In this document: positions 7,370 through 15,881 of the stretch, one piece after another
How the letters are laid out: each line of letters starts with the position of its first letter
Position numbering within the stretch: position 1 is the stretch's first letter
Assembly (NCBI GenBank): GCA_004000625.1
Contig: SAUS01000028.1
Location: forward strand, 1-32,685
DNA length: 32,685 nt
Direction of reading: 5' to 3'
From: Candidatus Cibiobacter qucibialis
Lineage (GTDB): Bacteria > Bacillota > Clostridia > Oscillospirales > Ruminococcaceae
Program-made: the position numbers and the translations under genes
The notes under the pieces: generated by a model
What the model saw: the letters and a program-made list of their open reading frames with translations, nothing else
Database searches by the model: none
Told to the model about the DNA's origin: nothing

Positions 7370-9067
7370 TTACAGGTGCGCGTCCCACTTGCCGCAGAAG
7401 GCATCCACGGGGCTGTGGCCCTTGAAGGTGCTGCGGCCGGTGAGTTTTTCTATCAACTGGTGCAGGCAGTGGTCGTTGTTGCTGTAGCAGTTGATATAGG
7501 TCTTGACGCGCGGGAAATCCTGCAAATGGTAGGGGTTTTCCAGCGAGACAAACACAGTGGGAATATCATTCATATAATGCCCGCAGTCCGCGCCCATGGG
7601 CTGCTTCCATTCAATGCGCACCACGGTCTGGTTGCTCTTAGTGGAAAGGTTCGCCACGTATAAAATCAGGTCGTAATTGTTCACGACTTCTTCGTACTTG
7701 GTGGTAAAGCCTTCACCATAAGGTTGGGGCACAAAATCGTCGATCTCAAAGCCTTCTTTTCCCAGCATGGCGCGCAGCTTGGCGCAGGCCGGGGCAACCT
7801 TATAGTTGCCCTCACCGCCCGCTGCGGGCTCGATGGTATAGAACAGGATCTTCTTGTAGCGTTCCGGGGTGATGGGCAGCACACCAGGCTGCTCTTTAAC
7901 CAGAGTGATGGCCTTGTCGGCACATTCCTCGGCCCACTGCTGGTGCTTGGCGCAGCCGACAATGGTTTTGGCTTTTTCCACATCCAGCTCCGGAGCGCCG
8001 CGGTGCAGGCCCAGGGCAGCCTTGGTGGCCAGGATGCGGGTCACAGCTTCATCCAAGCGTTCGGGGGTGATGATGCCATCCTTGATGCCCTGCAGCATAA
8101 AGCCATAGTCTTCTTCCAGGTTGCGGGCAAACAGGAACATATCGGCACCGCGGGCAATGCTTTCGGGCACAGCGCGGCGGCGGCTCATGGCCAGGGTGTA
8201 GCCCGCCATCGTGGTGGCATCAGTGCAGATCAGGCCGTTGAAGCCCAGTTCCCCGCGCAGCAGGCCCTGCATCATCTCACGGCTCAGGGTACCGGGCATG
8301 ATGTCCTCATCCTTGATACCGGGGTTCAGGCGGCGAGTCCAGGCGGGCTGCATGATATGGCCCACCATGGCGGTCAGGGCACCGGCTTCAATACCAGCTT
8401 TGTAGGCTGCGCCATAGGTGTTCATCCAGGGATCGCAATCCATGCTGTTGATAGAAGTGACCAGGTGCTGGTCGCGCTCGTCCTGGCCGTCACCGGGGAA
8501 GTGCTTGATGGAAGCGGCAAGGCCCATCTTCTGTACTTCTTCCACATAAGCACGGCCCATGCGGCGCACCCGCTCCGGGTCGCTGCCAAAGGTACGGGTG
8601 TTGGTGATGGGGTTGCGGTAGTTCGTGTCAATATCAATAATGGGAGCAAAAGCCCAGTTTGCGCCAACGGCGCTGGCTTCGGCGGCACAGGCATGGGCCA
8701 TCTTGGTGGCCATGCCGATATCATCCGTTGCGGCAATTTCCATCGGTGCACCGACTAGCGTACCCTCGGTCACGATGCCGTTGCCGCCTTTTTCCAAGTT
8801 GGCGGCGATCAATGGTGGCACCTTGCTGCGGCTATAAATGTTCTGGGTGGCGGCGATGGCGCGCTCGGTGGGCACCACTCGGTACATACATCCGCCCGGT
8901 TTGAGGATATTGAACACATACTCAAACTCCTCGGGCTTACATTCCTTGAACAGCACACAGAACAGCTGGCCAGCCTTTTCTTCGGTGGTCATGCCGGCCA
9001 GGGTAGTGTTCACCCATTCAATATCTTCCGGTTTGAGGTAAAATGGTTTCGCAGCCAGGTCGATCAT
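7370..9067 (-). CDS. Glycoside hydrolase family 3, NagZ-like
   Basis: A 565-residue GH3 enzyme. The N-terminal barrel carries KHFPGDG (188-194) followed by Asp199-x-His201, the Asp-His pair used as acid/base by NagZ-type beta-N-acetylhexosaminidases, and the probable nucleophile Asp283 in ICTDATTM. The second Gly-x-Gly position reads GDG where most NagZ proteins have GHG. A C-terminal alpha/beta domain follows (about 340-565). There is no signal peptide, so it should work in the cytoplasm on imported sugar, likely releasing a beta-linked N-acetylhexosamine or related residue. Murein recycling is an alternative. The start has a GAGGGAG site and lies 15 bases after the small membrane protein's stop. 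Confidence 0.9.
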   Translation of the reverse strand: MIDLAAKPFYLKPEDIEWVNTTLAGMTTEEKAGQLFCVLFKECKPEEFEYVFNILKPGGCMYRVVPTERAIAATQNIYSRSKVPPLIAANLEKGGNGIVTEGTLVGAPMEIAATDDIGMATKMAHACAAEASAVGANWAFAPIIDIDTNYRNPITNTRTFGSDPERVRRMGRAYVEEVQKMGLAASIKHFPGDGQDERDQHLVTSINSMDCDPWMNTYGAAYKAGIEAGALTAMVGHIMQPAWTRRLNPGIKDEDIMPGTLSREMMQGLLRGELGFNGLICTDATTMAGYTLAMSRRRAVPESIARGADMFLFARNLEEDYGFMLQGIKDGIITPERLDEAVTRILATKAALGLHRGAPELDVEKAKTIVGCAKHQQWAEECADKAITLVKEQPGVLPITPERYKKILFYTIEPAAGGEGNYKVAPACAKLRAMLGKEGFEIDDFVPQPYGEGFTTKYEEVVNNYDLILYVANLSTKSNQTVVRIEWKQPMGADCGHYMNDIPTVFVSLENPYHLQDFPRVKTYINCYSNNDHCLHQLIEKLTGRSTFKGHSPVDAFCGKWDAHL

Positions 9068-9082
9068 AATTCTCTCCCTCTC

Positions 9083-9241
9083 TCAAATAGTATCGTCATC
9101 GTTCACAAACAGTTCGGTCAGGGGGTCGGTGGGCAGGCCGTCTTTTTCGTGCTTACGCTTGCCGAAGTAGACGAACGCGCCCACGCACGCCCCGCCGGCC
9201 AACAGGCCCAGCACGGGCAGAATTGCTTGGAGTACAGTCAT
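9083..9241 (-). CDS. Small single-span membrane protein, 52 residues
   Basis: This short gene sits between sulfatase two and GH3. Its ATG (9241-9239) directly follows the sulfatase TAA (9244-9242) with no gap, and its TGA (9085-9083) is 15 bases before the GH3 start. The product begins MTVLQAILPVLGLLAGG and continues hydrophobic to about residue 26, then KRKHEK and an acidic tail ending NDDDTI. The positive-inside rule predicts the tail in the cytoplasm. Position and packing favour real translation, probably by reinitiation after the sulfatase. I do not recognise a family. A membrane anchor or partner for the neighbouring enzymes or importer is only a guess. Confidence 0.68.
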   Translation of the reverse strand: MTVLQAILPVLGLLAGGACVGAFVYFGKRKHEKDGLPTDPLTELFVNDDDTI

Positions 9242-10750
9242 TTATTCCGCCTTCTTCCGGTACTGCTTCAGGCCGTAACGGCGGTACATCTCTTCGGGGG
9301 CATCGTTCTCTTCAAACGCAGCGGTCATGGCGGTCAGCAGACGGTCAGACTGTTCAGCATCCTCCAGCACATGCTCCTGATGGGGGTCGTTCTGCAGATC
9401 AAACAGCATATCGCTGCCTTTCAGGGTGTGCAGGAAACGCGGGTTGGGCCGTGCCTCGATCTTCATCACCGGGGTACCCTTGGTGTAGCTGAAACCCGGT
9501 GCCATGGTGGCGGTGCGCATCTCTTCCACACTGAACATAGCGCGCATGTGGGTGGGCATTTGGGTATATTCGTAAGTCTTTTCGTCAAAGTCCTTCACAT
9601 CGCGCAGCAGGGTGTAGCGGCCATCGGTAATGCCAACGGGCATGCTGTGGTAGCCAAACAGCGCGTATTCCCGCACGGGGGTATCATCGGCCAGGGTCTG
9701 GGTCAGCGGGCGGCCTAGCATGTCGGCGGGGATCTCGATGCCAAAGTAATCCAGCACGGTAGGGGCCAAATCAATGGTCTGCACCAGCGCGGGGCTGTGT
9801 ACGCCCTTGCGACCGGAGCGCGGATCCCAGATGAACAGCGGCGTGTGGACCAGTTCCTCATAGTTGGGGCTGCCGCCCTTGCCCCAGTAGCCGTGCTCGC
9901 TGAGGAAGAAGCCGTGGTCAGTGTTGACGATGAGCATGGTATCTTTCCATAGATCCAGCTCATCCATCAGATCCAGCACGCGGCCCAGCTGGCGGTCGCA
10001 GAAGCGAACGGAGGCTTCATACTTGGTGCGTATTGCTTCAATCTCTTCGGGGCCTTCGGTCACATCTGCATACGGCGGCCAATCGGGCTGGGTAGCACAG
10101 TCGGGGTCAAAGTGGGAGATTGGAGAAGTAAACGGTTCGTGCGGGTCAAACGTTTCGATCTGCAGGAACCAGTTATCGTACCGGCCATTGCGGTTGAGAA
10201 AGTCGATGCCGTCCTCAAACGTCTTGCTCATCGGGAAGTCATCTTCACTATGCAGGCGCTCGCGGTTGTGCATGTTCTGCCAGCCGCCATGGCGGCGCAT
10301 TTCACGCAGCGTGCCGGTTGCTCCTTCAGGGCTGAGCTGGTTGGGTGCAAACTCGGTGGGGGTGGGGGCCAGATCGGCCACCCAGTTATCACTTTCCTGG
10401 CCACGGTAGCAGCTCCAGCTGGAATAACGGCTGTGGTAGGTGCAGCCGCCATCCTCGACATAATGGTAATGGTCGGTAGCAAGGCGGCTGTGGATGCCGT
10501 GCTTTTTCAGGATTTCCGGCATGGAATCATCATACGGTTCCATGGGGCCCCAGCTGCGGTGCAGGAAGTTATAGCGGCCGGTGTGCAGCTCTCTGCGGGC
10601 AGGCATGCAGGGCAGACTGCCCACATAGCTTTTGTCAAAGCAGACGGTATGGGCTGCCAGACGCTCAAAGTTGGGGGCCGGGATGGGGCCGCCGTACACG
10701 CTCAGCAGATCCCGGCGCAGGGAGTCATACATGACCATCAATGCTTTCAT
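9242..10750 (-). CDS. Sulfatase (S1 type, Cys-type active site), second of three
   Basis: A 502-residue sulfatase. An early Asp (Asp9, in MYDSLRRD) and the signature CMPAR at 48-52, continuing RELHTGR, mark the metal site and the Cys48 that should become formylglycine. The later VNTDHGFFLSEHGYWGKG is the second metal-binding motif. Its sequence differs strongly from the sulfatases on either side, so the three probably remove different sulfate groups. No signal peptide is present, which implies cytoplasmic action. An AAGGAGA site precedes the ATG and lies in the 26-base gap after sulfatase three. Its stop codon is directly followed by the start of the small membrane protein. Confidence 0.92.
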   Translation of the reverse strand: MKALMVMYDSLRRDLLSVYGGPIPAPNFERLAAHTVCFDKSYVGSLPCMPARRELHTGRYNFLHRSWGPMEPYDDSMPEILKKHGIHSRLATDHYHYVEDGGCTYHSRYSSWSCYRGQESDNWVADLAPTPTEFAPNQLSPEGATGTLREMRRHGGWQNMHNRERLHSEDDFPMSKTFEDGIDFLNRNGRYDNWFLQIETFDPHEPFTSPISHFDPDCATQPDWPPYADVTEGPEEIEAIRTKYEASVRFCDRQLGRVLDLMDELDLWKDTMLIVNTDHGFFLSEHGYWGKGGSPNYEELVHTPLFIWDPRSGRKGVHSPALVQTIDLAPTVLDYFGIEIPADMLGRPLTQTLADDTPVREYALFGYHSMPVGITDGRYTLLRDVKDFDEKTYEYTQMPTHMRAMFSVEEMRTATMAPGFSYTKGTPVMKIEARPNPRFLHTLKGSDMLFDLQNDPHQEHVLEDAEQSDRLLTAMTAAFEENDAPEEMYRRYGLKQYRKKAE

Positions 10751-10776
10751 GGTTGGTTCTCCTTATCTATTACAGA

Positions 10777-12153
10777 TCAATGGCGGAAGCTGTAGGGACG
10801 CATGCGGTTCAGCACTTCCGGGTGTTCGTTGATGACGTTGTGCAACTCCTGGGGGTCGGTTTCCAGGTCATACAGCTCATCAGTGTCATTATAGCTGCGG
10901 ATCCACTTGTAGCGGCCGTCAAACAGCATGGTGCAATTGTGCAGTTCGCTGCGCTGCACGGGGCGCAGGGGTTCGGTGCTGCCGTTCAGCACCGGCACCA
11001 GAGAAACCGCGTCCATCTCGCGGCGGTTCCAATCCGCACCGGCCAGTTCCAGACAGGTGGGAGCCAGGTCCATCAATTCAGCCAGGGCATCACTGTCCCG
11101 CCGCTGGGTCATACCCGGCAGGTGGACCAACAGGGGGATGCGCAGGCAGCCTTCGTACATGCAGCTCTTTTCCAATAGGCCGTGGTCGCCCAGCAGCTCG
11201 CCGTGGTCGGCGCAGAAGATGACGACCGTATCATCCTTGTGGCCGGAGGTTTCCAGCCAGTCCAGCAGTTTGCCGATCCACCGGTCGATGACCCGCACGC
11301 TGCCGGCGTAGCAACGTTTGACCTGCTGCAGATCAGCTTGGGTCATGCCGCCGGTCTGCTGGGCCGCGCGCCGGCGGATCCAGGCGGGCTTGCCTTCCAT
11401 ATCATTGGGGATGGGATCCGGCCACAGGGTATCGCCCACAGCGTCATAATCCTCCTTCGGGGGATCCCAGGGGTTGTGCGGCCCGGCAAAGCTGACGGTC
11501 AGGTGCCAAGGGGCACCGGTGTTATCGTGTTCGTTCAGCCATTCCAGGGATTTTTCACCAATGAAGGTATCCAGGAACACCTCATCCGGCAGCACGCTGG
11601 GCTGGGCGTAATAGCGGGGCTTCTGGCGCATATAGCTGCGGTAATCTTTTTCCAGGGTGCGCATCAGCTCCGGGTCTTTATCCATCAGGTATTTCTGATA
11701 GGGACCCATGGGATAGATGCTGCCGTCCGGGTTGGTACCGTACCAGGCGCTGTTCATTTTGCCCTCGGTTTCCACCGGGTCGGTAAAGCCGTAATGGTAC
11801 ATGCTGGGCAGATCGCCCTTTACGCCGCAGTATGTATCGCGCTTATGCAGGTCAGTCTTGCCCACAATGCCAACACGGTAGCCGCTGTCCCGCAGGGCCT
11901 GATAGAAAGTAGGCTGCTCCGGCGGCAGCACCGCATCATGGATGGGCACGCCGCAGCGGCTGGGATAACGCCCCGTTGCCAGTGATGCCCGGCTGGGCGT
12001 GCAGAGCGGGCTGGTGCAGGATGCACGGGTAAACAGCACGCTTTCGTCCATCAGGCGGCGCAGGTTAGGGGTCTGGATGCCATCCCCCATCCCCTCCAGC
12101 GTTGCCGTGCGGATCTGGTCGGCCATTAAAAACAAAAAGTTGTAATGTTTCAT
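10777..12153 (-). CDS. Sulfatase (S1 type, Cys-type active site), third of three
   Basis: A 458-residue sulfatase counted from ATG 12153, which has AGAGGTG upstream; the longer frame to 12189 would start inside the repeat and lacks a ribosome site. Metal ligand Asp12 lies in MADQIRT. The signature CTPSR at 51-55 followed by ASLATGR is the canonical Cys-x-Pro-Ser-Arg formylglycine site. FCADHGELLGDHGLLEKS supplies the other metal residues. No signal peptide is present. It begins the run sulfatase three, sulfatase two, small membrane protein, GH3, and a repeat and terminator separate it from the transporter genes upstream. Confidence 0.92.
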   Translation of the reverse strand: MKHYNFLFLMADQIRTATLEGMGDGIQTPNLRRLMDESVLFTRASCTSPLCTPSRASLATGRYPSRCGVPIHDAVLPPEQPTFYQALRDSGYRVGIVGKTDLHKRDTYCGVKGDLPSMYHYGFTDPVETEGKMNSAWYGTNPDGSIYPMGPYQKYLMDKDPELMRTLEKDYRSYMRQKPRYYAQPSVLPDEVFLDTFIGEKSLEWLNEHDNTGAPWHLTVSFAGPHNPWDPPKEDYDAVGDTLWPDPIPNDMEGKPAWIRRRAAQQTGGMTQADLQQVKRCYAGSVRVIDRWIGKLLDWLETSGHKDDTVVIFCADHGELLGDHGLLEKSCMYEGCLRIPLLVHLPGMTQRRDSDALAELMDLAPTCLELAGADWNRREMDAVSLVPVLNGSTEPLRPVQRSELHNCTMLFDGRYKWIRSYNDTDELYDLETDPQELHNVINEHPEVLNRMRPYSFRH

Positions 12154-12167
12154 AGAGCACCTCTGGG

Positions 12168-12302
12168 GGTAGGCAGGAGTTTGTTTCAATGAGAAATTAG
12201 AAATTGGAGGTTGTTTTGGAGGTTGTCTTGTCCCGCCTTAAATTACTCATTGCTAATTTCTAATTCCTAATTTTCTTCCCCTCCTACTTCCTCCCTCCTA
12301 AC
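12168..12302. repeat. Modular intercistronic repeat R3 (short form)
   Basis: It carries AATGAGAAATTAGAAATTGG at 12188-12207 and the inverted block near 12245-12271, closed by CTCCTACTTCCTCCCTCCTAAC (12281-12302). The centre (12208-12240) has no hairpin of the TGTAGGG class. On the minus strand it begins right after the T-tract of the transporter terminator and ends about 15 bases before the sulfatase ATG. Confidence 0.75.
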
Positions 12303-12303
12303 T

Positions 12304-12338
12304 AAAAAATGAGGCGCGGGCCTTTTTTGACCCGCGCC
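12304..12338 (-). terminator. Intrinsic terminator after the CUT2 transporter operon
   Basis: On the minus strand GGCGCGGG pairs with CCCGCGCC, followed after three bases by six T residues (12309-12304). It starts 12 bases after the permease stop. It should separate the transporter transcript from the sulfatase genes or reduce read-through into them. Confidence 0.82.
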
Positions 12339-12350
12339 GCTGATGTTTGG

Positions 12351-13400
12351 TTATGCCGCAACGGCGCGCTGTGCGCGGGTCTTACGAGCCAATGCGATGC
12401 GTGCATGCTTTGCTTTGATGTGGTCGAACTTGTCTTCGTTCATACGGTAGATCATAAAAATCAGCCATACGCTGTACTTGATGCAGGTCTGCATATAATC
12501 GCTGACGCCGATGGCAGTGAACTTTGCCAGGCCAAGGATCAGGAACTGTACGCTCAGGGAGCCAGCCAGGATGCCAACCACCGGGTTGGATTTTTTAGCC
12601 AGCCAAACGCCGACTGCCATGGGGAACATGTTGGCGAACACGGTGCTGTTGGAGTTCATGCCCAGCACAGGGACCAGGCTGCTTTTGTAGGCGGTGTCAA
12701 ACACACCGGCGATGGCAACCAGCGCACCGGCTGCAACGTAGCACAGGAAAGCGTTCTTGTAGATGTTGATGCCTGCATCGTGGGCCAGCTTCTGGTTGCC
12801 CTGGATGGCGCGGCGATTGTAACCAAAGCCGCTGTACTGGAACAGGTAGGTCATAACCAGCATGACCAGCAGGGTAACAACGATGATGAAGCCCCAGTTG
12901 GACAGGATGGAAACACCCGGCTTACCAAACAGGTTCAGGCCCTGCTGGTTGTACATGCTGAAAGAGATGCACTCGTAAACCAGCGAGATGCCAAGGCCGA
13001 GAACCATGGGCAAGATGCGCATGTTGATGAACAGGAAGCCAACGAAACCGCCGGCCAGCATGCCGAATACCATGCTGAAAACCAGAACGCCAACACCGCC
13101 AAGGTTCAGGGACAGCGCGATGTTACCGCCAATGATACAGGCCAGGTACATCTGGGAGCCGGTGGAAGTATCCATACGGCCAACGGGAAGGTTGCAGTTT
13201 AGGCCCAGCGCAAAGCAGAAGGACGTGACCAGGTTGCGCATCAGGGTGGTGTAGTCTACCGTGGAATTCAGGGTGTGCACGCCGCAGAAGGCGAGGTTCA
13301 GCAGCTCCATGATAAGCCACACCGCTGCCGGAATTGCCACAGTAAATGCAGCGTTCATGAGCAGAACGTGTTTTTTCTTAAAGGATTGCCAGTTGCTCAT
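12351..13400 (-). CDS. CUT2-type sugar ABC transporter permease (second)
   Basis: A 349-residue membrane protein of the RbsC family (BPD_transp_2) with about nine to ten hydrophobic segments. The family motif region LPVGRMDTSTGSQMY near 75-90 corresponds to the conserved substrate-channel segment, and GYNRRAIQGNQKLAHDAGIN near 213-232 is the ATPase-contacting loop. The C-tail is long and basic. It is the last gene of the operon ATPase, permease, binding protein, permease. It differs from the other permease, so the channel is probably a heterodimer as in LsrC/LsrD. A strong terminator follows. Confidence 0.88.
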   Translation of the reverse strand: MSNWQSFKKKHVLLMNAAFTVAIPAAVWLIMELLNLAFCGVHTLNSTVDYTTLMRNLVTSFCFALGLNCNLPVGRMDTSTGSQMYLACIIGGNIALSLNLGGVGVLVFSMVFGMLAGGFVGFLFINMRILPMVLGLGISLVYECISFSMYNQQGLNLFGKPGVSILSNWGFIIVVTLLVMLVMTYLFQYSGFGYNRRAIQGNQKLAHDAGINIYKNAFLCYVAAGALVAIAGVFDTAYKSSLVPVLGMNSNSTVFANMFPMAVGVWLAKKSNPVVGILAGSLSVQFLILGLAKFTAIGVSDYMQTCIKYSVWLIFMIYRMNEDKFDHIKAKHARIALARKTRAQRAVAA

Positions 13401-13453
13401 TGTTTTTCTCTCCTTATCCGTTCAGGCGTGCCGCCGCAGACCTTTTGCGGGGA

Positions 13454-14767
13454 TCAGCCCATCATCTCTTTAATCTTTTCATAGCTCAGGCTCTGCATGA
13501 TGGCATTGATGTCATCAGAAGTAACGTCAGGGTTGACGGTAACGAGCATCTGATCAACGAAGTCCTTGTTGGCAATCCAGTTGCCGGTTTCTTTTGCATC
13601 CCAGCCGGACATTTCAGTCAGCTGCTCAGCGCTGGTGATGGGGATGAAGTTGAAGGTGAAGTAAACGGGCAGGCCGTCTTCGCCGCGGCAGGCGCGGCAC
13701 TCCGCACCGGAAACCAGTGCGTTGTAGGTAGCGGCAAACATAGCTGCGGTCTGGGTAGAAACAGCCTTGATAGCAACCAGGTCAACGCTGGAGTTGCCGG
13801 AAGAGTCTTTGGTGTTGAATGCGGTTTCCAGGGTGGTGCCCAGGGCGCCAACGCTGGCAACCTTGATGTTGATGCCGAAGCTCTTTTCCACTTCGTCAAC
13901 CACGGTAGCGCTCTGGTTGTAGGTCTGGCCGGAGCTCATGAACATCTTGTAGTTGCCGGTCTGCAGCAGGGTGGAGATGCCGGGCAGCCAGGTATCCTTG
14001 TTGGGGGAGCCGGGGTACAGGGTGATCAGGATGTTTTTATCGTTCTCGACATTGGTGGTTTCGCTGGAAGCGATCAGGTCATCGATGCTCTTGGTATAGG
14101 TGATGCCGTACTTCTGCTGCAGACCTTCCAGGATAGCGCGGGTGATCTCAACGTGCTGGGTGTTGCCCTGGGCAGCCAGGCTGGTGGAAATCAGGAAGCC
14201 TTCGCTGCCGTCCTCGCTGGCATTCTCCTCCAGCCAGTCTCCAAACAGGGAACCGACCTGTGCGTTGTTAGCGCCGATGCAACCTGCAAAGTTGGTATAA
14301 TCAGTTGTGAGCAGCTCCGGATGCTGGGTGTAGTTGCCGTTGATGGTGTAAACCAGGCCGTTATCCATGCAGAGCTGAGCCATCTGACCGGAGACAGACT
14401 TCATATCGATGATGGCGTCTGTGCCGGAGTCGATGCAGTTTTCAATAAAGGTCTTGGTGGCTGCATCGTCCTTCAGGGTCTCGGAGAAGATAAACTTGAC
14501 GTTGTAGGTGGGGGCGATGAAATCTTCCAGGTAAGCGCGGCGGGTGGTAACTTCGTCGTTGGCCTGGGCTTCGGCAATGCCGATAACGTACTGCTTGGTA
14601 GCAGCCGGTGTAGCGGAGTCAGAAGCGGTGGAGGCAGCAGCGCTGTCACTGCCGGTAGCGGCGGCGGTGGAAGCTGCAGTGGAGGAAGCGGAGCTGCCGC
14701 AGGCGGTCAGCATGCCGCCAACCAGCATCAGCGAAAGCGCGGACTGGAACAGTTTGCTCTTTTTCAT
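13454..14767 (-). CDS. Sugar-binding lipoprotein of the CUT2 importer
   Basis: A 437-residue binding protein taken from ATG 14767, where AAAGGAG sits eight bases upstream; the frame extends to 14797 but that start overlaps the ribosome site. The signal peptide MKKSKLFQSALSLMLVGGM ends in lipobox LTAC with lipidated Cys23, followed by a Ser/Ala/Thr linker. The mature domain (from about 55, QYVIGIAEAQ) has the two-lobe periplasmic-binding-protein pattern. It would sit outside the membrane, capture the oligosaccharide and hand it to the two permeases. Its place between two permease genes is unusual. A short palindrome upstream (14808-14822) may raise its own mRNA level. Confidence 0.88.
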   Translation of the reverse strand: MKKSKLFQSALSLMLVGGMLTACGSSASSTAASTAAATGSDSAAASTASDSATPAATKQYVIGIAEAQANDEVTTRRAYLEDFIAPTYNVKFIFSETLKDDAATKTFIENCIDSGTDAIIDMKSVSGQMAQLCMDNGLVYTINGNYTQHPELLTTDYTNFAGCIGANNAQVGSLFGDWLEENASEDGSEGFLISTSLAAQGNTQHVEITRAILEGLQQKYGITYTKSIDDLIASSETTNVENDKNILITLYPGSPNKDTWLPGISTLLQTGNYKMFMSSGQTYNQSATVVDEVEKSFGINIKVASVGALGTTLETAFNTKDSSGNSSVDLVAIKAVSTQTAAMFAATYNALVSGAECRACRGEDGLPVYFTFNFIPITSAEQLTEMSGWDAKETGNWIANKDFVDQMLVTVNPDVTSDDINAIMQSLSYEKIKEMMG

Positions 14768-14807
14768 GGTGTTTTCTCCTTTGAATTTGTTTTTCATGTG
14801 TGTTCAA

Positions 14808-14822
14808 GGGTGCCAGGCACCC
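14808..14822 (-). promoter_or_regulatory. Palindrome upstream of the binding-protein gene
   Basis: GGGTGCC and GGCACCC form a 15-base palindrome in the gap between the first permease and the binding-protein ribosome site. No T-tract follows in the direction of transcription. It may act as an mRNA processing or stability hairpin, which would help make more binding protein than permease. Confidence 0.4.
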
Positions 14823-14846
14823 GATATACAATTTTGCAGTGGGGAA

Positions 14847-15863
14847 TCAGAACTGCACGCGGGAAGGCAGCAGATTCTGGCGTTCGCTGTTCATCCAGAC
14901 CAGCAGCAGGAAGATCACGCCGCGGATGCCCTGGATGAATGCGCTGGAAACACCGACCATCAGCAGGCCCTTGTTCAGGGCTGCAACGGTCAAAGCGCCC
15001 AGCAGGCCAGCGTAAGCATTGGAGCGGGAACCGCCGAAGATGGACATGCCGCCCAGAACGGTTGCCAGCATAACATCCATGCCAAGGCCACTGCCAGTCT
15101 CAACGCTGACTGCGGAAACATTGATCACACTGAACACGGCGGCCAGGCCAACGCCAACGCCGGTCATCAGGAAACTGATGTAGGTTGCGCGAGAGTTGGA
15201 GATGCCGGTCTGTGCGGCGCAGTTTTCGTTGCCGCCCAGGAACCGCAACTCACGGCCAACACGGGTAAAGTGGTAAATGACCACGCAGAAGATAAAGTAC
15301 CCGAAGAATGCAACGTAACGGAAGCCGCCGTCTTCCAGCATAGCGGCAACGCTCATATCAAGGTCGATCTTGCCGCTGCCGCCGATCAGCAGGGTGCTGA
15401 TTGCGCCGTAAATCTGGGTAACCACGATGGCAACGGTGATGGTTTTGATGTTGCACACAACGGACATCGTGCAGTTGAACGCCATCAGGCCCAGGGCCAC
15501 GGCCACCGTTGCCAAAATCATGACAACAACGGACTGTGTTACGCTATAAGCCTTAACGCCCAGTGTGGCGGCAAGGCCAAGCACCGCACCGATGGAGATA
15601 TCCAGGTTGCCGTTGGAGTAGATAAAGGCAACGCCCGTTGCGCAGGTACCAATGATGATGGCCTGGCTCAGGATGCCTTTCATGACGGAGAGTTTGAAGA
15701 ACCGTCCCGCCGTTGCAACGCCGAAGATCAGGATCATGACCGCCAGCATTACAATGGGGAACAGCATGAGAAAGTAGCGGTTATCCCGGATGATGTTGAG
15801 TTTGTCTTTCCAGGAAAGGTGCAGATCCTCTTTGGTCATTTTGGTCTGTTTTGTTGCTTCCAT
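14847..15863 (-). CDS. CUT2-type sugar ABC transporter permease (first)
   Basis: A 338-residue RbsC-family permease with about eight to ten membrane segments. The motif NGNLDISIGAVLGLAA near 89-104 is the hallmark of this family (normally GGIDLSVGS). The sequence GRELRFLGGNENCAAQTGIS near 217-236 is the loop that meets the ATPase, and GMDVMLATVLGGMSIFGG near 273-290 is the conserved late segment. It lies 18 bases after the ATPase stop, so the two are probably cotranscribed. It should pair with the other permease around one translocation path. Confidence 0.9.
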   Translation of the reverse strand: MEATKQTKMTKEDLHLSWKDKLNIIRDNRYFLMLFPIVMLAVMILIFGVATAGRFFKLSVMKGILSQAIIIGTCATGVAFIYSNGNLDISIGAVLGLAATLGVKAYSVTQSVVVMILATVAVALGLMAFNCTMSVVCNIKTITVAIVVTQIYGAISTLLIGGSGKIDLDMSVAAMLEDGGFRYVAFFGYFIFCVVIYHFTRVGRELRFLGGNENCAAQTGISNSRATYISFLMTGVGVGLAAVFSVINVSAVSVETGSGLGMDVMLATVLGGMSIFGGSRSNAYAGLLGALTVAALNKGLLMVGVSSAFIQGIRGVIFLLLVWMNSERQNLLPSRVQF

Positions 15864-15881
15864 GGCTGCTGCCTCCTTCCG

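Noticed and set aside
12154..12189. Upstream start for the third sulfatase
   Set aside because: It begins in repeat sequence without a ribosome site; ATG 12153 has one.
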